Below are positions 52,307 to 59,979 of a DNA stretch of 64,000 bases, in pieces (the first letter of the stretch is position 1; each line of letters starts with the position of its first letter). Both the position numbers and the translations under genes were made by a program. The notes under the pieces are model-generated. The model ran no database searches, had not been told where the DNA came from, and worked only from the letters and a program-made list of their open reading frames with translations. The stretch spans positions 1 through 64,000 of the forward strand of contig NZ_QKTO01000001.1 of the NCBI RefSeq assembly GCF_003234855.1, written 5' to 3'. The DNA comes from Curtobacterium sp. MCBD17_032. GTDB taxonomy: Bacteria > Actinomycetota > Actinomycetes > Actinomycetales > Microbacteriaceae.

Positions 52307-52461
52307 CAGTCACCCTCGGATTCCAGAGAGACCGCTGCTGATGCCGGTGCCGTCGATCATTGCTCCACCAGGGGTGGCGCGGACAGGTTCGAGACGTACA
52401 CTCATCGCAATCGCTTCAGTACCTGGACCCCGCGCTGCAGCCCACCTCGATGGGAGCGCCC

Positions 52462-53157
52462 ATGCTCAGGTCCGATGATGCAATGCAGCACCCGCCGGAC
52501 GACCTCACCGGCCCGTTCGTCAACTCCCTCCCGGTTGCGGCAGCGGCGATCTCCACCTTCGGGGGGATCTTCGGAACGGCGCTCGTCGCCGCATCCGGCC
52601 CGAGCGCTGCAACCGCCGACGAACAGCAGGTCGCACTCGGGGAAGGCCCGGGCTGGTCAGCGCTCCGGGATCGGAGCCCCGTCACCGTGTACGACTTCGC
52701 CACTGCCAGCGCGGAAGACTGGCCGACGGCCCTCTTGATGTTGCAACGAACGGGCTGGTCGGGGGTGCTGTCCTTCCCCCTCTTCACCAGCTCACTCGAC
52801 ATCGGCGCTGTCACCCTGTACCTGGCTGACACGAAACCGCTCTCATCGGCAGAGATCACCAACGCGACACATCTGGCCGGCCTCACCGCGCAACGCATCC
52901 TCGCCGGCGCCGTCCGCGACATGGACACCGGTGCCACCCCTACCGTCCCGTCCGTCGCACACCCGTCCGGGCGACACATTCAACAAGCAACCGGGATGGT
53001 GGCAGCGCAACTCGACGTGTCCGTCGAGAACGCACTCCTCATCATCCATGCACGTGCCTTCGCGAACGCTCAACCGCTCCACACCCTCGCCGAAGCGATC
53101 CTCGACCGCCGCGTCAACCTGCACCACGACGAAGACGACCAACACCGAACCGGCTAA
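52462..53157 (+). CDS. GAF-ANTAR domain regulator
   Basis: A 231-residue protein. Residues about 25-150 form a GAF-like sensor domain, and residues about 165-222 an ANTAR RNA-binding domain (IQQATGMVAAQLDVSVENALLIIHARAFANAQPLHTLAEAILDRR), the antitermination module that opens transcription through two-hexanucleotide-loop leader hairpins. GGGAG lies eight bases before this ATG; an in-frame ATG at 52450 is less well placed. It is common in actinobacteria, often with GAF-PP2C or DUF proteins; its target leaders are not evident here. Confidence 0.9.
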   Translation: MLRSDDAMQHPPDDLTGPFVNSLPVAAAAISTFGGIFGTALVAASGPSAATADEQQVALGEGPGWSALRDRSPVTVYDFATASAEDWPTALLMLQRTGWSGVLSFPLFTSSLDIGAVTLYLADTKPLSSAEITNATHLAGLTAQRILAGAVRDMDTGATPTVPSVAHPSGRHIQQATGMVAAQLDVSVENALLIIHARAFANAQPLHTLAEAILDRRVNLHHDEDDQHRTG

Positions 53158-53507
53158 CAACAACCGACGTTGGCCAGCGCTGCGTCCGCAAGATGATCCG
53201 GAGGGTGGCGTCTCGGTGCCAGCAGAATCAGAACGCTCCACGCGGGCTGCCTGGCTGCCCCTTCTCGGACACCACACATCCACATGTGTCGGCTCCCAGA
53301 AGCAGGTGAGAAGCTTCTGCTCGCCGCTTGCACCCCTGAGCGGGGCCGCCCCACTGAGATGCCGGTCTCGCTCAGCTCAGGATGTGACTGAAGTGCCTGA
53401 GCAGCTGCTCGAGGGTGTGCCCCTTCTCCTGTTCCACGTGCACAGCCACCAGCACCCATCTTTCGGTCGCGGCCGTTCAAACCTCACCTGCAACCGATCG
53501 GATCCGC
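53158..53507. other. Intergenic region without a supported gene
   Basis: 350 bp between the GAF-ANTAR gene and the next small gene. It contains overlapping low-complexity frames and possible short hairpins but no start, domain or repeat I can support. Given its place behind an ANTAR gene it might contain a leader RNA, but I see no clear twin-hexaloop. Confidence 0.45.
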
Positions 53508-53816
53508 ATGGCTCTCTCCAACCTTCCCTACGACGACCGAGCGATCGTGGACGGCATCAAGAACGTCACCATCCACGCGGAGCAGGTCAGCCAGGTCGCG
53601 GTGAACTTCATCGCCGACGACCTCAGCGATGACACGACCGCGACGGTCACCGCCACGATGACCTGGGTCATCAGCTCAGCTGACGCCGTCCGGCTCCTCG
53701 ACTCCGCACGACCGACGGGACTACTCAACCCGGCAGGCGACGCACGGACGCTGACCAGTCCTGCCGCCAGTGAATCCGACCTCGACGAAGGCCCCCAGTG
53801 GGCCGACGCCAACTAG
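53508..53816 (+). CDS. Hypothetical protein (102 residues)
   Basis: Starts MALSNLPYDDRAIVDG. No ribosome-binding site stands out. The composition is ordinary for a soluble alpha/beta protein, with a Ser/Thr/Asp-rich tail (ASESDLDEGPQWADAN). It is followed by a perfect palindrome at 53893 and a DUF7882-like gene, and resembles other small proteins that cluster with these in Microbacteriaceae. Family not recognised. Confidence 0.65.
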   Translation: MALSNLPYDDRAIVDGIKNVTIHAEQVSQVAVNFIADDLSDDTTATVTATMTWVISSADAVRLLDSARPTGLLNPAGDARTLTSPAASESDLDEGPQWADAN

Positions 53817-53892
53817 CGAACCAGTTCGCTCCACCGGGGCTTCGCTCCAGACAGCTCCGCTGTTAGAACCTGCACCCACCGGGCGACCCCGC

Positions 53893-53911
53893 TGACGCCT
53901 CTGAGGCGTCA
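53893..53911. promoter_or_regulatory. Perfect palindrome between two small genes
   Basis: TGACGCCTCTGAGGCGTCA has nine-base arms and a one-base centre, 37 bp before the DUF7882-like gene. It may be an operator for one of the many local regulators or a short terminator of the preceding gene. Confidence 0.5.
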
Positions 53912-53947
53912 CTGCAACCGCGTACCACTACCGGAAAGAAGAACCAC

Positions 53948-54271
53948 ATGGGGTACTTGATCTACGACGGTCAAAGCGCCGAGATCCAGATGGACGACCG
54001 CACCCTCGCGCACCTCCAGATCGTCATCATCAGCAAACTGCGCCGCCAGGAAAGCTTCGCGTTCTCCTGGAAGGAACCCGTGTCGAAAGGTGATGGTCGG
54101 AGCACCATCTGGATCTTCCCCACCGTGAGCCTCCGTTTCAAGTTCGAAGGCAGCAGGGCCCCGGTCGTCAACGAGGCGTGGCTCGACGTCCTGAAGCAAT
54201 CGGTCAACAGCAACGGTGGGCTCCAGATGATCCCCGAACCGATGGGATCCAGGACCGTTGCCGGGCAATGA
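53948..54271 (+). CDS. DUF7882-like small protein
   Basis: A 107-residue protein with the recognisable order MGYLIYDG, TLAHLQIVIISKLRRQESFAFSWKEP, GDGRSTIWIFPTVSLRFKF and SVNSNGGLQMIPEP. Members are widespread in Microbacteriaceae, often in many copies and sometimes mislabelled as DNA-ligase related. Function unknown. GGAAAGAAG lies before the ATG. Confidence 0.85.
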   Translation: MGYLIYDGQSAEIQMDDRTLAHLQIVIISKLRRQESFAFSWKEPVSKGDGRSTIWIFPTVSLRFKFEGSRAPVVNEAWLDVLKQSVNSNGGLQMIPEPMGSRTVAGQ

Positions 54272-54491
54272 CGCGGAACGAACCCCAGCACTCGTGCGTT
54301 GTCCTGCCGCCCCTCGGACGCGTAACCCACTTCTCCGGCAAGGCTCGGTAGGTGGAGATCCGTCGGGGCCTTCGCTCGTCGCCCTTGTTGTCCACCGCGC
54401 GCGGTGATCGGGGCAGTGCTCCGTTAGCCGATCGCAGTAGCCATCGGGCGTCCTACCGTGAAACCAGGAACACGAGGGAACCGGGAATGCC

Positions 54492-54788
54492 ATGCACTAC
54501 TTGACCTATTCGGGCGTCCCACTGCTGACGAGCGATGCTGCTGCGGACGCGACGCTGGCGTACTGCAGCGCGTTGGCGCAGAGCCGCATCACCGACGTGG
54601 TCCGCGTCCCGAGCATCGACGCGCACGGGATGCCGATCCGTGTCGCGATGGTGCTCGGGCCGGCGATTCCGGTGCTGGCAGTTCCCGCCCCTGATGACGA
54701 GCTTGAGTCGGACGACGCGGTGTTCGTCCGCGACCTGGAGATGCGCACCGCCGCCGTGCAGCAGGGTCTCTTCGCCGGAACAGAGTGA
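54492..54788 (+). CDS. Small protein, paralogue of the one at 55991
   Basis: A 98-residue protein beginning MHYLTYSGVPLLTSD. It aligns over its full length with the 112-residue product at 55991: matching segments are LTSD, ADA, Y, AL, a VP and a GP pair, then an acidic DDELExDD stretch and VRDLEMR against VARLRAA. These two paralogues flank an AraC regulator. The domain is not known to me; the acidic patch in the middle may bind a partner. Confidence 0.75.
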   Translation: MHYLTYSGVPLLTSDAAADATLAYCSALAQSRITDVVRVPSIDAHGMPIRVAMVLGPAIPVLAVPAPDDELESDDAVFVRDLEMRTAAVQQGLFAGTE

Positions 54789-54928
54789 GCAGCTCGGCGC
54801 GTGCCTTTCCGCCCGGGCGGTTGCGCGCCTGCTCGGCTGACGCTGCACAATGTCCACTTCCGGGCGGTCCGCAGTGTTGATTGTGCGATCGTCCTGCTTC
54901 CCACGAAAATCGGACAGTGCAAGACACG

Positions 54929-55867
54929 ATGCGCCGCATCCGGAGGGAGACCCGGACGTCCGACCCAGCGGTCGCTGCTGACGTCGTCGCCCAAACCCAC
55001 GTCACCCACGGGTTGGAAGCTATCCCCGATGGGGCGTCGTTCTCCTTCGAGGAACGCGTCCGTGGGACACGGCTGCTGTCGTTGGAGTCGACCAGTTGCA
55101 CCGGGGTATTGACCGGAGAGGTTGAACCGGACAGTGCGATGGTGCTGGTCTGGTTGAAGTCCGGTCGCGGCTCCGTGGACGGTCGCCCGGTGCCGATCGG
55201 CCGTCCGACCTTGTATCGGCATGCTCCGCAGCCGTTCCGGTGGGAGTCATTCCAGAAGGACGTCATCCGCATCGACCGTGCGACCGTCGAAGCCGTCGCA
55301 GCCGAACGCGGGGGGTGGGCGCCGGGCCCACTGGAGTTCAAGCCACAGCACGTGCCGGAGGGTCCGACCCTCGCCGCCTGGTGGCTGATGATCCGCACCG
55401 TCGCATCAGAGGTGCTGCACGGGCCGGAGGAAGTCCCCGCCGACCGGGAGCGTGAGCTGACCCGGTTCGCTGCCGGAGGGCTGTTGACCGCGATCCCGCA
55501 CTGGCCTGTCACGCAGCGACCACCGCGGTCAGCGAGCAGCGCACGTTTCGCGCGCGCCGAGACGTTCCTCCTCGAGCATGCGGCCGAGCCGATCACCGTG
55601 GGTGACGTCGCCGCAGCTGGTGACCTCAGCGTCCGCGGCCTGCAGAACGCGTTCCAGCGGCACCACGGTATGACTCCGTTGTCGTATCTGCGTCGCATCC
55701 GCCTACTGCTCGCTCGCGAGCAGCTGCAGGCCGGGCATGTGGATGTGACTGTCGCCGACGCCGCGCGTGCGGCTGGTTTCGCGCACCTCGGCCGGTTCGC
55801 TGCCGCCTACCGGGAGGAATTCGGGGAACTCCCCCGGGATACCCGTCGGGCCGCACTCGGCTGGTGA
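54929..55867 (+). CDS. AraC-family regulator
   Basis: A 312-residue protein. The N-terminal part is an AraC-type ligand domain, and the C-terminal HTH pair (about 205-305) contains ITVGDVAAAGDLSVRGLQNAFQRHHGMTPLSYLRRIRLL and VADAARAAGFAHLGRFAAAYREEFGELPRDTRR. A methionine at 54881 is possible, but the reading between adds nothing. It lies between the two paralogous small genes, suggesting that they are its targets or cofactors. Confidence 0.88.
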   Translation: MRRIRRETRTSDPAVAADVVAQTHVTHGLEAIPDGASFSFEERVRGTRLLSLESTSCTGVLTGEVEPDSAMVLVWLKSGRGSVDGRPVPIGRPTLYRHAPQPFRWESFQKDVIRIDRATVEAVAAERGGWAPGPLEFKPQHVPEGPTLAAWWLMIRTVASEVLHGPEEVPADRERELTRFAAGGLLTAIPHWPVTQRPPRSASSARFARAETFLLEHAAEPITVGDVAAAGDLSVRGLQNAFQRHHGMTPLSYLRRIRLLLAREQLQAGHVDVTVADAARAAGFAHLGRFAAAYREEFGELPRDTRRAALGW

Positions 55868-55990
55868 CCGCGGCCAAGCCGCAACTCCGCTTGGCACCCT
55901 GCTCACTGGGCGACCGGCGATGTGCGTGGATCGGAGAAACTGAGCGAGCCATGAAGCTCTTCCGTTTCCATAGGAAGGGAAGGAGCACCA

Positions 55991-56329
55991 ATGAAACACA
56001 TCCACTACGACAGCAGCACGATCCTCACCAGCGATGACGTTGCCGACGCGGTCATCGAGTACGCGGCGGCTCTCTCCGGTGGAGACCGTGCAGACACCGT
56101 CGCGGTCCCCGCGATTGCGGCCGACGGAACCATGACGACGACCAAGATCCTCATCGGACCGTCCAGCGAAATCGTCATCGAGGACGCCGAAGAGGACGAC
56201 CTCGAGCTCGAAAACGACGAGTTTGTCGCGCGTCTCCGCGCCGCGGCGGCGACGTTCGGTCACAGTGAGCCGATCCACGCCGACACCCGTTCCGACCTCA
56301 CCACCGGTCAGGACGACGTGACGTCCTAG
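55991..56329 (+). CDS. Small protein, paralogue of the one at 54492
   Basis: A 112-residue protein with a strong site (GGGAAGGAGCACCA) before ATG. It starts MKHIHYDSSTILTSDDVADAV and has the acidic middle segment DAEEDDLELENDEF and a polar tail. Similar over most of its length to the product at 54492. It is the second small gene after the AraC gene and convergent with the AraC gene at 56453. Confidence 0.8.
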   Translation: MKHIHYDSSTILTSDDVADAVIEYAAALSGGDRADTVAVPAIAADGTMTTTKILIGPSSEIVIEDAEEDDLELENDEFVARLRAAAATFGHSEPIHADTRSDLTTGQDDVTS

Positions 56330-56452
56330 TCATTCTGCGAAGAGGCCCGCACCCCAAGTACGGCGTGCGGTCCTCCTGTCATGCTGCGCATTCCGCGATG
56401 CCCACTCATGCGAATTGAATCACCGCCGGGGGCAACGGCCATGGCTCGTCGT

Positions 56453-57406
56453 CTAGCTGCTGCGCAGAGTGTCGCGCGGGTACTCCCCGTACTGCTGCGC
56501 GTACGCCGCGGAGAACCGGCCGGCGTGGGCGAACCCCCATGCGCGGGCGATATCGGAGACGTTGGTCGTGACCGGGTCCGCGTGCAACAGTTCCTGCCGG
56601 ATCCGACTGAGCCGGACCGAGCGGATGTAGGCGTTCGGGGACATGCCCAGCACCCGGTTGAACGCGACCTGCAGGGCACGCAGGCTGAGGTTCGCAAGCG
56701 TCGCCAGATCCGTACTGGTAATCGGGAGGTGCGCGTGCGCGTGGACGTACTCCGCGACCATCCGGATCCGTGCGTTCTGCGGCAGCAGCAGCTCGGCGGG
56801 CATCTCCGCCGTGGCCTGCGGGTACAGCTCCAGCAATGACACGGCGGCGAGGCGGCTCATCTCGGCCTGCAGCAGCGGAGAGGCGTTCCGGTCCATGGTC
56901 GTGGCGGAGATGAGTTGCACCGTCTGCCGCCACTGCCGCATCGCGCCGTCGTCGGGGCGCGCCGTGTGGTCGAAGTTCGTCCGGCTGACCGCCAGGCCGC
57001 GCTCCGCTGCGATCTCGTCCACCGCTGTCCGGTTGACCTGGACGAGGCGCTGGTCGTAGTCCTCGAAGGCGAAGTCGAACGCGTGCCCGGGCCACATCTG
57101 TGGCTGGCCGGGGGTGAGGTGGATCTCGTTCCTGCCGACGTCGAGCACGCCGCTGCCGCGGGTGATCCACTGCACGACGAAGTCGTCGCCCTGCGGCATT
57201 TCCCCGGTGAGCCGGCCGTCGAACTGCACGGCGCGGAGCGTCATGGAAGCGTCCCCCGCGGCGGCGTACCGGTACGAGAACGGTGTGTCGGTTGTGTCCG
57301 CTGCCCAGGCGATCCCGGCGTACGCGGTCGCGAGGGTCTGCTTCGCAGCGTCGAGGTCATCGCCGCGTTCGTCGACGCGGATGGAAGCGGGGGTCGGGTC
57401 AGTCAT
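56453..57406 (-). CDS. AraC-family regulator
   Basis: A 317-residue AraC protein. The N-terminal ligand domain (GRNEIHLTPGQPQMWPG) is of the AraC-binding-like type, and the C-terminal HTH pair (about 205-315) contains ITSTDLATLANLSLRALQVAFNRVLGMSPNAYIR and NVSDIARAWGFAHAGRFSAAYAQQYGEYPRDTL. Similar in architecture to the other two AraC proteins in the window. Its target is unknown. Confidence 0.88.
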   Translation of the reverse strand: MTDPTPASIRVDERGDDLDAAKQTLATAYAGIAWAADTTDTPFSYRYAAAGDASMTLRAVQFDGRLTGEMPQGDDFVVQWITRGSGVLDVGRNEIHLTPGQPQMWPGHAFDFAFEDYDQRLVQVNRTAVDEIAAERGLAVSRTNFDHTARPDDGAMRQWRQTVQLISATTMDRNASPLLQAEMSRLAAVSLLELYPQATAEMPAELLLPQNARIRMVAEYVHAHAHLPITSTDLATLANLSLRALQVAFNRVLGMSPNAYIRSVRLSRIRQELLHADPVTTNVSDIARAWGFAHAGRFSAAYAQQYGEYPRDTLRSS

Positions 57407-57471
57407 CGGGCACCGGGAAAAGTGTCACACCCCGACGTAGTTCGGGCCGTGTCAGTGTCCGGAATCTGCCA

Positions 57472-58071
57472 TCAGAACAGGGATGGTGCCTCGTACACGG
57501 ACATCAGCATCGCGGCCGCCATCCTGCCGGTACGCGCAGGGGTGATGTTGCCGTGGATCGCGGCCTCGACCTGGGCACCCTGAACGAGGAGCGTCAGCGC
57601 GGGGGCGAGGTGCGCTGGCATCTCAGCGGCGGCGCAGAGCATCGCGATGTGCTGTTCGAGCTGGCGGAGGTGATCATTGGCAAGCCCTGCAACGACGGGG
57701 TCGAGCCGCCCGAGTTCGCCGTAACCGTTGATGAACGCACATCCCCGGTAGCTGCGATCGGTGAAGCAGTCCTCGAGGTAGCTGAAGACAGCGAGGACCT
57801 GGTCGCGCGGATCCTCGAAGGACGCCTCCGCGGCGATGAGGGCGGTCATCCACTCGTCGTGGCGGTACCGGAGGGCAGCGACGACGAGTGCCTGCTTCGA
57901 CGGGAACACGGCTCGAAGCTCTGCGGGTGTGACGTGTGCTCCGTCTGCCACGCGCTCGACCGCTACCGGGGTGACACCCTCGGCGGTGAACAACGCATCC
58001 GCGGACACCACGATTGCGTCCTGGACCGCGGTGCGGTCAGGAGCGGTGGCGATCAGCGAAGGAGGATTCAT
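57472..58071 (-). CDS. TetR-family regulator
   Basis: A 199-residue TetR protein. The DNA-binding domain at about 15-65 has VVSADALFTAEGVTPVAVERVADGAHVTPAELRAVFPSKQALVVAALRYRHDEW. The rest is the ligand domain. A start eight codons upstream (MSGSLRTHM) is equally possible; neither has a good ribosome-binding site. It is 65 bp upstream of the AraC gene on the same strand and may form an operon with it. Confidence 0.85.
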   Translation of the reverse strand: MNPPSLIATAPDRTAVQDAIVVSADALFTAEGVTPVAVERVADGAHVTPAELRAVFPSKQALVVAALRYRHDEWMTALIAAEASFEDPRDQVLAVFSYLEDCFTDRSYRGCAFINGYGELGRLDPVVAGLANDHLRQLEQHIAMLCAAAEMPAHLAPALTLLVQGAQVEAAIHGNITPARTGRMAAAMLMSVYEAPSLF

Positions 58072-58303
58072 ATGCGTTCGTAAGGAGCCGGACATATGCA
58101 GAGTACGGACCTTTGCGGTGGGTCCGCTCAGCACCGTCCGTCTGACGGGCCAGACGGACGCGAACGCGAACTGCGTGACAGGTCGGTATCGCCAGGCGTG
58201 GCGGCTACGGTGCCCTGAAGGCGGTGCAGGCGGCGCCACGTTTCTCGGTGCTCTGGCCGAAGCCCCGGCAGGTGCTGCTCGATCATGCGCGCATCAACTC
58301 GTT

Positions 58304-58477
58304 CTAGGCGACGACGAAGAAGTCAGCGTAGGAGGGCTCAGCCGGAACGAACGTGGTACCGGTGCCGTCGATGCGGGCAGCGACGATCGCGTTGAGCTCC
58401 GACGGCGGCGTCAGGCCGCGACGTCGCCATTCGACCGGGCGCCGGCGGAGAGTGTCGAGAGAGAGCGTGTCACGCAT
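58304..58477 (-). CDS. Small protein B1 of a duplicated two-gene module
   Basis: A 57-residue protein (MRDTLSLDTLRRRPVEW...). Its core LRRRPVEWRRRGLTPPSE matches LRRPPSAWQRAGLTPPHE of the 57-residue protein at 59189, giving the pattern LRRxPxxWxRxGLTPPxE. Its ATG overlaps the end of the 32-residue gene A1 by eight bases (58470-58477), so it is translationally coupled. Composition and conservation argue that it is real; it is too small to appear in normal gene calling. Function unknown. Confidence 0.65.
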   Translation of the reverse strand: MRDTLSLDTLRRRPVEWRRRGLTPPSELNAIVAARIDGTGTTFVPAEPSYADFFVVA

Positions 58478-58568
58478 CGGTGCGATCCTGTTCTGTGATG
58501 AGGGCGAGCACGTCGATCGGTTGCGTCAGCGCGAGATCGACGTCCGTGAAGGTCATAGTGGTGCTCAT
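58470..58568 (-). CDS. Small peptide A1 of a duplicated two-gene module
   Basis: A 32-residue peptide (MSTTMTFTDVDLALTQPIDV...). Its core DLALTQPIDVLALI matches DLHLPPTQPIDITHLL in the remnant at 59359. It starts just after the stop of the 67-residue gene at 58574 and overlaps B1, so the three form a compact leftward operon. The second methionine could also be the start. I cannot assign a role; a leader or signalling peptide is only a guess. Confidence 0.55.
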   Translation of the reverse strand: MSTTMTFTDVDLALTQPIDVLALITEQDRTDA

Positions 58569-58573
58569 GGTGA

Positions 58574-58777
58574 CTAGGCGGCGAGGCCGAGCACGACGGC
58601 AGCGGACGCTGCGACCGTGACGGACAGGATCCCGGTCGCCGTAGCGAGGATCATCAGGGTCCGCTGGCGCGCTTGCTCCTGCACCTCGGTGAAGGGGCTG
58701 CGCTGCGAAGCGCGGGATGCGGCGAAGGAGGGGCGCTTCGCTGCGAGGGTGGTCTCGGGAGCGGTGATCGTGGTCAC
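58574..58777 (-). CDS. Small membrane-anchored protein at the head of the A1-B1 operon
   Basis: A 67-residue protein starting at GTG with AAGGAG six bases upstream. The N-terminal half is polar and basic (TTLAAKRPSFAASRASQRSPFTEVQEQARQR) and the C-terminal half a single membrane helix (TLMILATATGILSVTVAASAAVVLGLAA). It ends five bases before the start of A1. A tail-anchored topology would keep the basic half in the cytoplasm. Family unknown. Confidence 0.72.
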   Translation of the reverse strand: MTTITAPETTLAAKRPSFAASRASQRSPFTEVQEQARQRTLMILATATGILSVTVAASAAVVLGLAA

Positions 58778-58980
58778 GATGTCTCCTTGTTCTGGCCGTT
58801 GCCGGCCTGTTCGATCCGGTGCTCCGGACATGAGATGACCATAGAAGCGAAAAGGTTCACGATGTGAAGGATCTGACGAAGACGTCGAATCCCGGATAGC
58901 GGACCGGGCGGCTGCGACGAGAAGTGACCAGATCCAGCGTGCAGATCTGACCGCACAGGCAGGACCGTAGAGTTCGATGC

Positions 58981-59139
58981 GTGCCGACCGAATCCGGAGT
59001 CCGCCGAGGTCTCGCCAGCTGCCAAGCCGTCTACTCCACGTTCCAGTGCCAACTCCTCGACGGGCACGCAGGATCGCACTGCTACGACAGGGAGACCGCA
59101 GGGGGCGAGATGCACGTGAGCTGGGGCAACGACACCTGA
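58981..59139 (+). CDS. Small Cys-His protein (52 residues)
   Basis: Starts at GTG and ends at TGA after ...SWGNDT. It shares the spaced motif C-x8-C-x5-GHxGxH (CQAVYSTFQCQLLDGHAGSH) with the 53-residue protein at 12033, with no resemblance outside it. That two unlinked frames of equal length keep this spacing argues that both are genes, perhaps a zinc-binding family. No clear ribosome-binding site is visible before the GTG, so the start is tentative. Confidence 0.6.
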   Translation: MPTESGVRRGLASCQAVYSTFQCQLLDGHAGSHCYDRETAGGEMHVSWGNDT

Positions 59140-59188
59140 ACGGACAGTACGGTGCGCCGTACCGCTGCCGAGCAGGCGGATGAACGGT

Positions 59189-59362
59189 TCAGATGTGGGT
59201 GGGGTCGCAGCGGCAGTCGCATGCGCGGGGGTGCTGGATGACGAGTTGATCGGCGAGCACGGCGTGCTCGTGCGGGGGTGTCAGGCCAGCACGTTGCCAG
59301 GCGGATGGGGGCCGGCGAAGGTGCCGCACCTCGCGGCAGGTCATCGTCACCGTCCGCGTCAT
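59189..59362 (-). CDS. Small protein B2 of a duplicated two-gene module
   Basis: A 57-residue protein, the same length as B1, with the matching core LRRPPSAWQRAGLTPPHE. It differs from B1 in the C-terminal half, which has three cysteines in ACDCRCDPTH. Its ATG overlaps the end of the A2 remnant by ATGA, the same order as in the first copy. Function unknown. Confidence 0.58.
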   Translation of the reverse strand: MTRTVTMTCREVRHLRRPPSAWQRAGLTPPHEHAVLADQLVIQHPRACDCRCDPTHI

Positions 59363-59451
59363 GCGATTGTCTCGTCGCCGGTCGGGCCTGAGACGAGCAG
59401 ATGTGTGATGTCGATCGGCTGCGTCGGGGGAAGGTGCAGATCTGCGGGCGA
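59359..59451 (-). pseudogene. Remnant A2, truncated copy of small peptide A1
   Basis: An open stretch (...PADLHLPPTQPIDITHLLVS...) homologous to A1 that lacks a start codon; a stop lies just upstream (59452-59454). Its 5' side runs into the fragment of a GntR gene on the other strand, so the upstream part was probably lost by recombination. Confidence 0.5.
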
Positions 59452-59979
59452 TCAGCTCACCGCATGGCTCGGTGTCTCCCGCACCCCTGTTCGGGAGGCG
59501 ATCGCGCGTCTCGTGGTTGAGGGGTTCGTCGAGATGGCCGCGGACCGGTACACGAAGGTCAGCTCGCTCTCAGTGAGCGGGTACGACTACGCTCGCCAGT
59601 CCTCGCCAGTCCTCGCCAGTCCTCGCCAGTCCTCGCCAGTCCTCGCCAGTCCTCGCCAGTCCTCGCCAGCCTGCACCGACTCGCGCTCGAGCAAGCGGCC
59701 GGTGTCGACAGGACGGTCAGAGTCGAGGTCGCCGCCCAAGCGACCGCAGCTCGTCGCGCCATCGAGGCGGAGGACTTGAGCGGGTACCGGAGCTTGATGG
59801 ATGCATACGGCAGGCTCGTCGCAGCGCTCGGTAACCCACTGTTCATTGACGCTGAGCGCAACGCCCGCGGACGAGCGAGGTTCAACGCTGCCGCTGCCGA
59901 CGTCAGCATTGAATCACTCGACTGCCGCCGCCGTCTCGATAGGCGATCGGCGATCGGCTATCGATACGCGCCAGCGTGA
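59408..59979 (+). pseudogene. Broken GntR-family (FCD-type) regulator
   Basis: The helix-turn-helix core DQLTAWLGVSRTPVREAIARLVVEGFVEM is clear at about 59450-59535, and FCD-like helices (LHRLALEQAAGVDRT, EAEDLSGYRSLMDAYGRLV, NPLFIDAERNARGRARF) follow at about 59670-59890. The two halves are in different frames, separated by eight copies of a 10-bp repeat (59591-59670). The N-terminal recognition helix region before GDQLT is missing or replaced, and the C-terminus decays after ADVSIE. Either a decayed gene or one switched by repeat number. Confidence 0.72.
59591..59670. repeat. Eight tandem copies of a 10-bp repeat inside a coding region
   Basis: The unit CTCGCCAGTC is repeated with one variant at each end (GCTCGCCAGT first, CCTCGCCAGC last). 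Ten is not a multiple of three, so every gain or loss shifts the frame of the GntR gene; counts of three, six or nine restore it, while the eight present here do not. Confidence 0.92.

Noticed and set aside
54268-54351. 27-residue frame overlapping the end of the DUF7882-like gene by ATGA
   Set aside because: Placement is suggestive, but it is too short and has no relative in the window.
58128-58286. 53-residue minus-strand frame between the TetR gene and B1 (MIEQHLPGLRP...)
   Set aside because: No ribosome-binding site and it covers the likely TetR promoter; similarity to the B proteins is too weak.
58880-58900. TCGAATCCC-like string reminiscent of a tRNA T-arm
   Set aside because: No acceptor, D- or anticodon arm can be formed around it.
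59591-59670. Possible CRISPR array
   Set aside because: Units are 10 bp, contiguous and without spacers, and no cas genes are seen.
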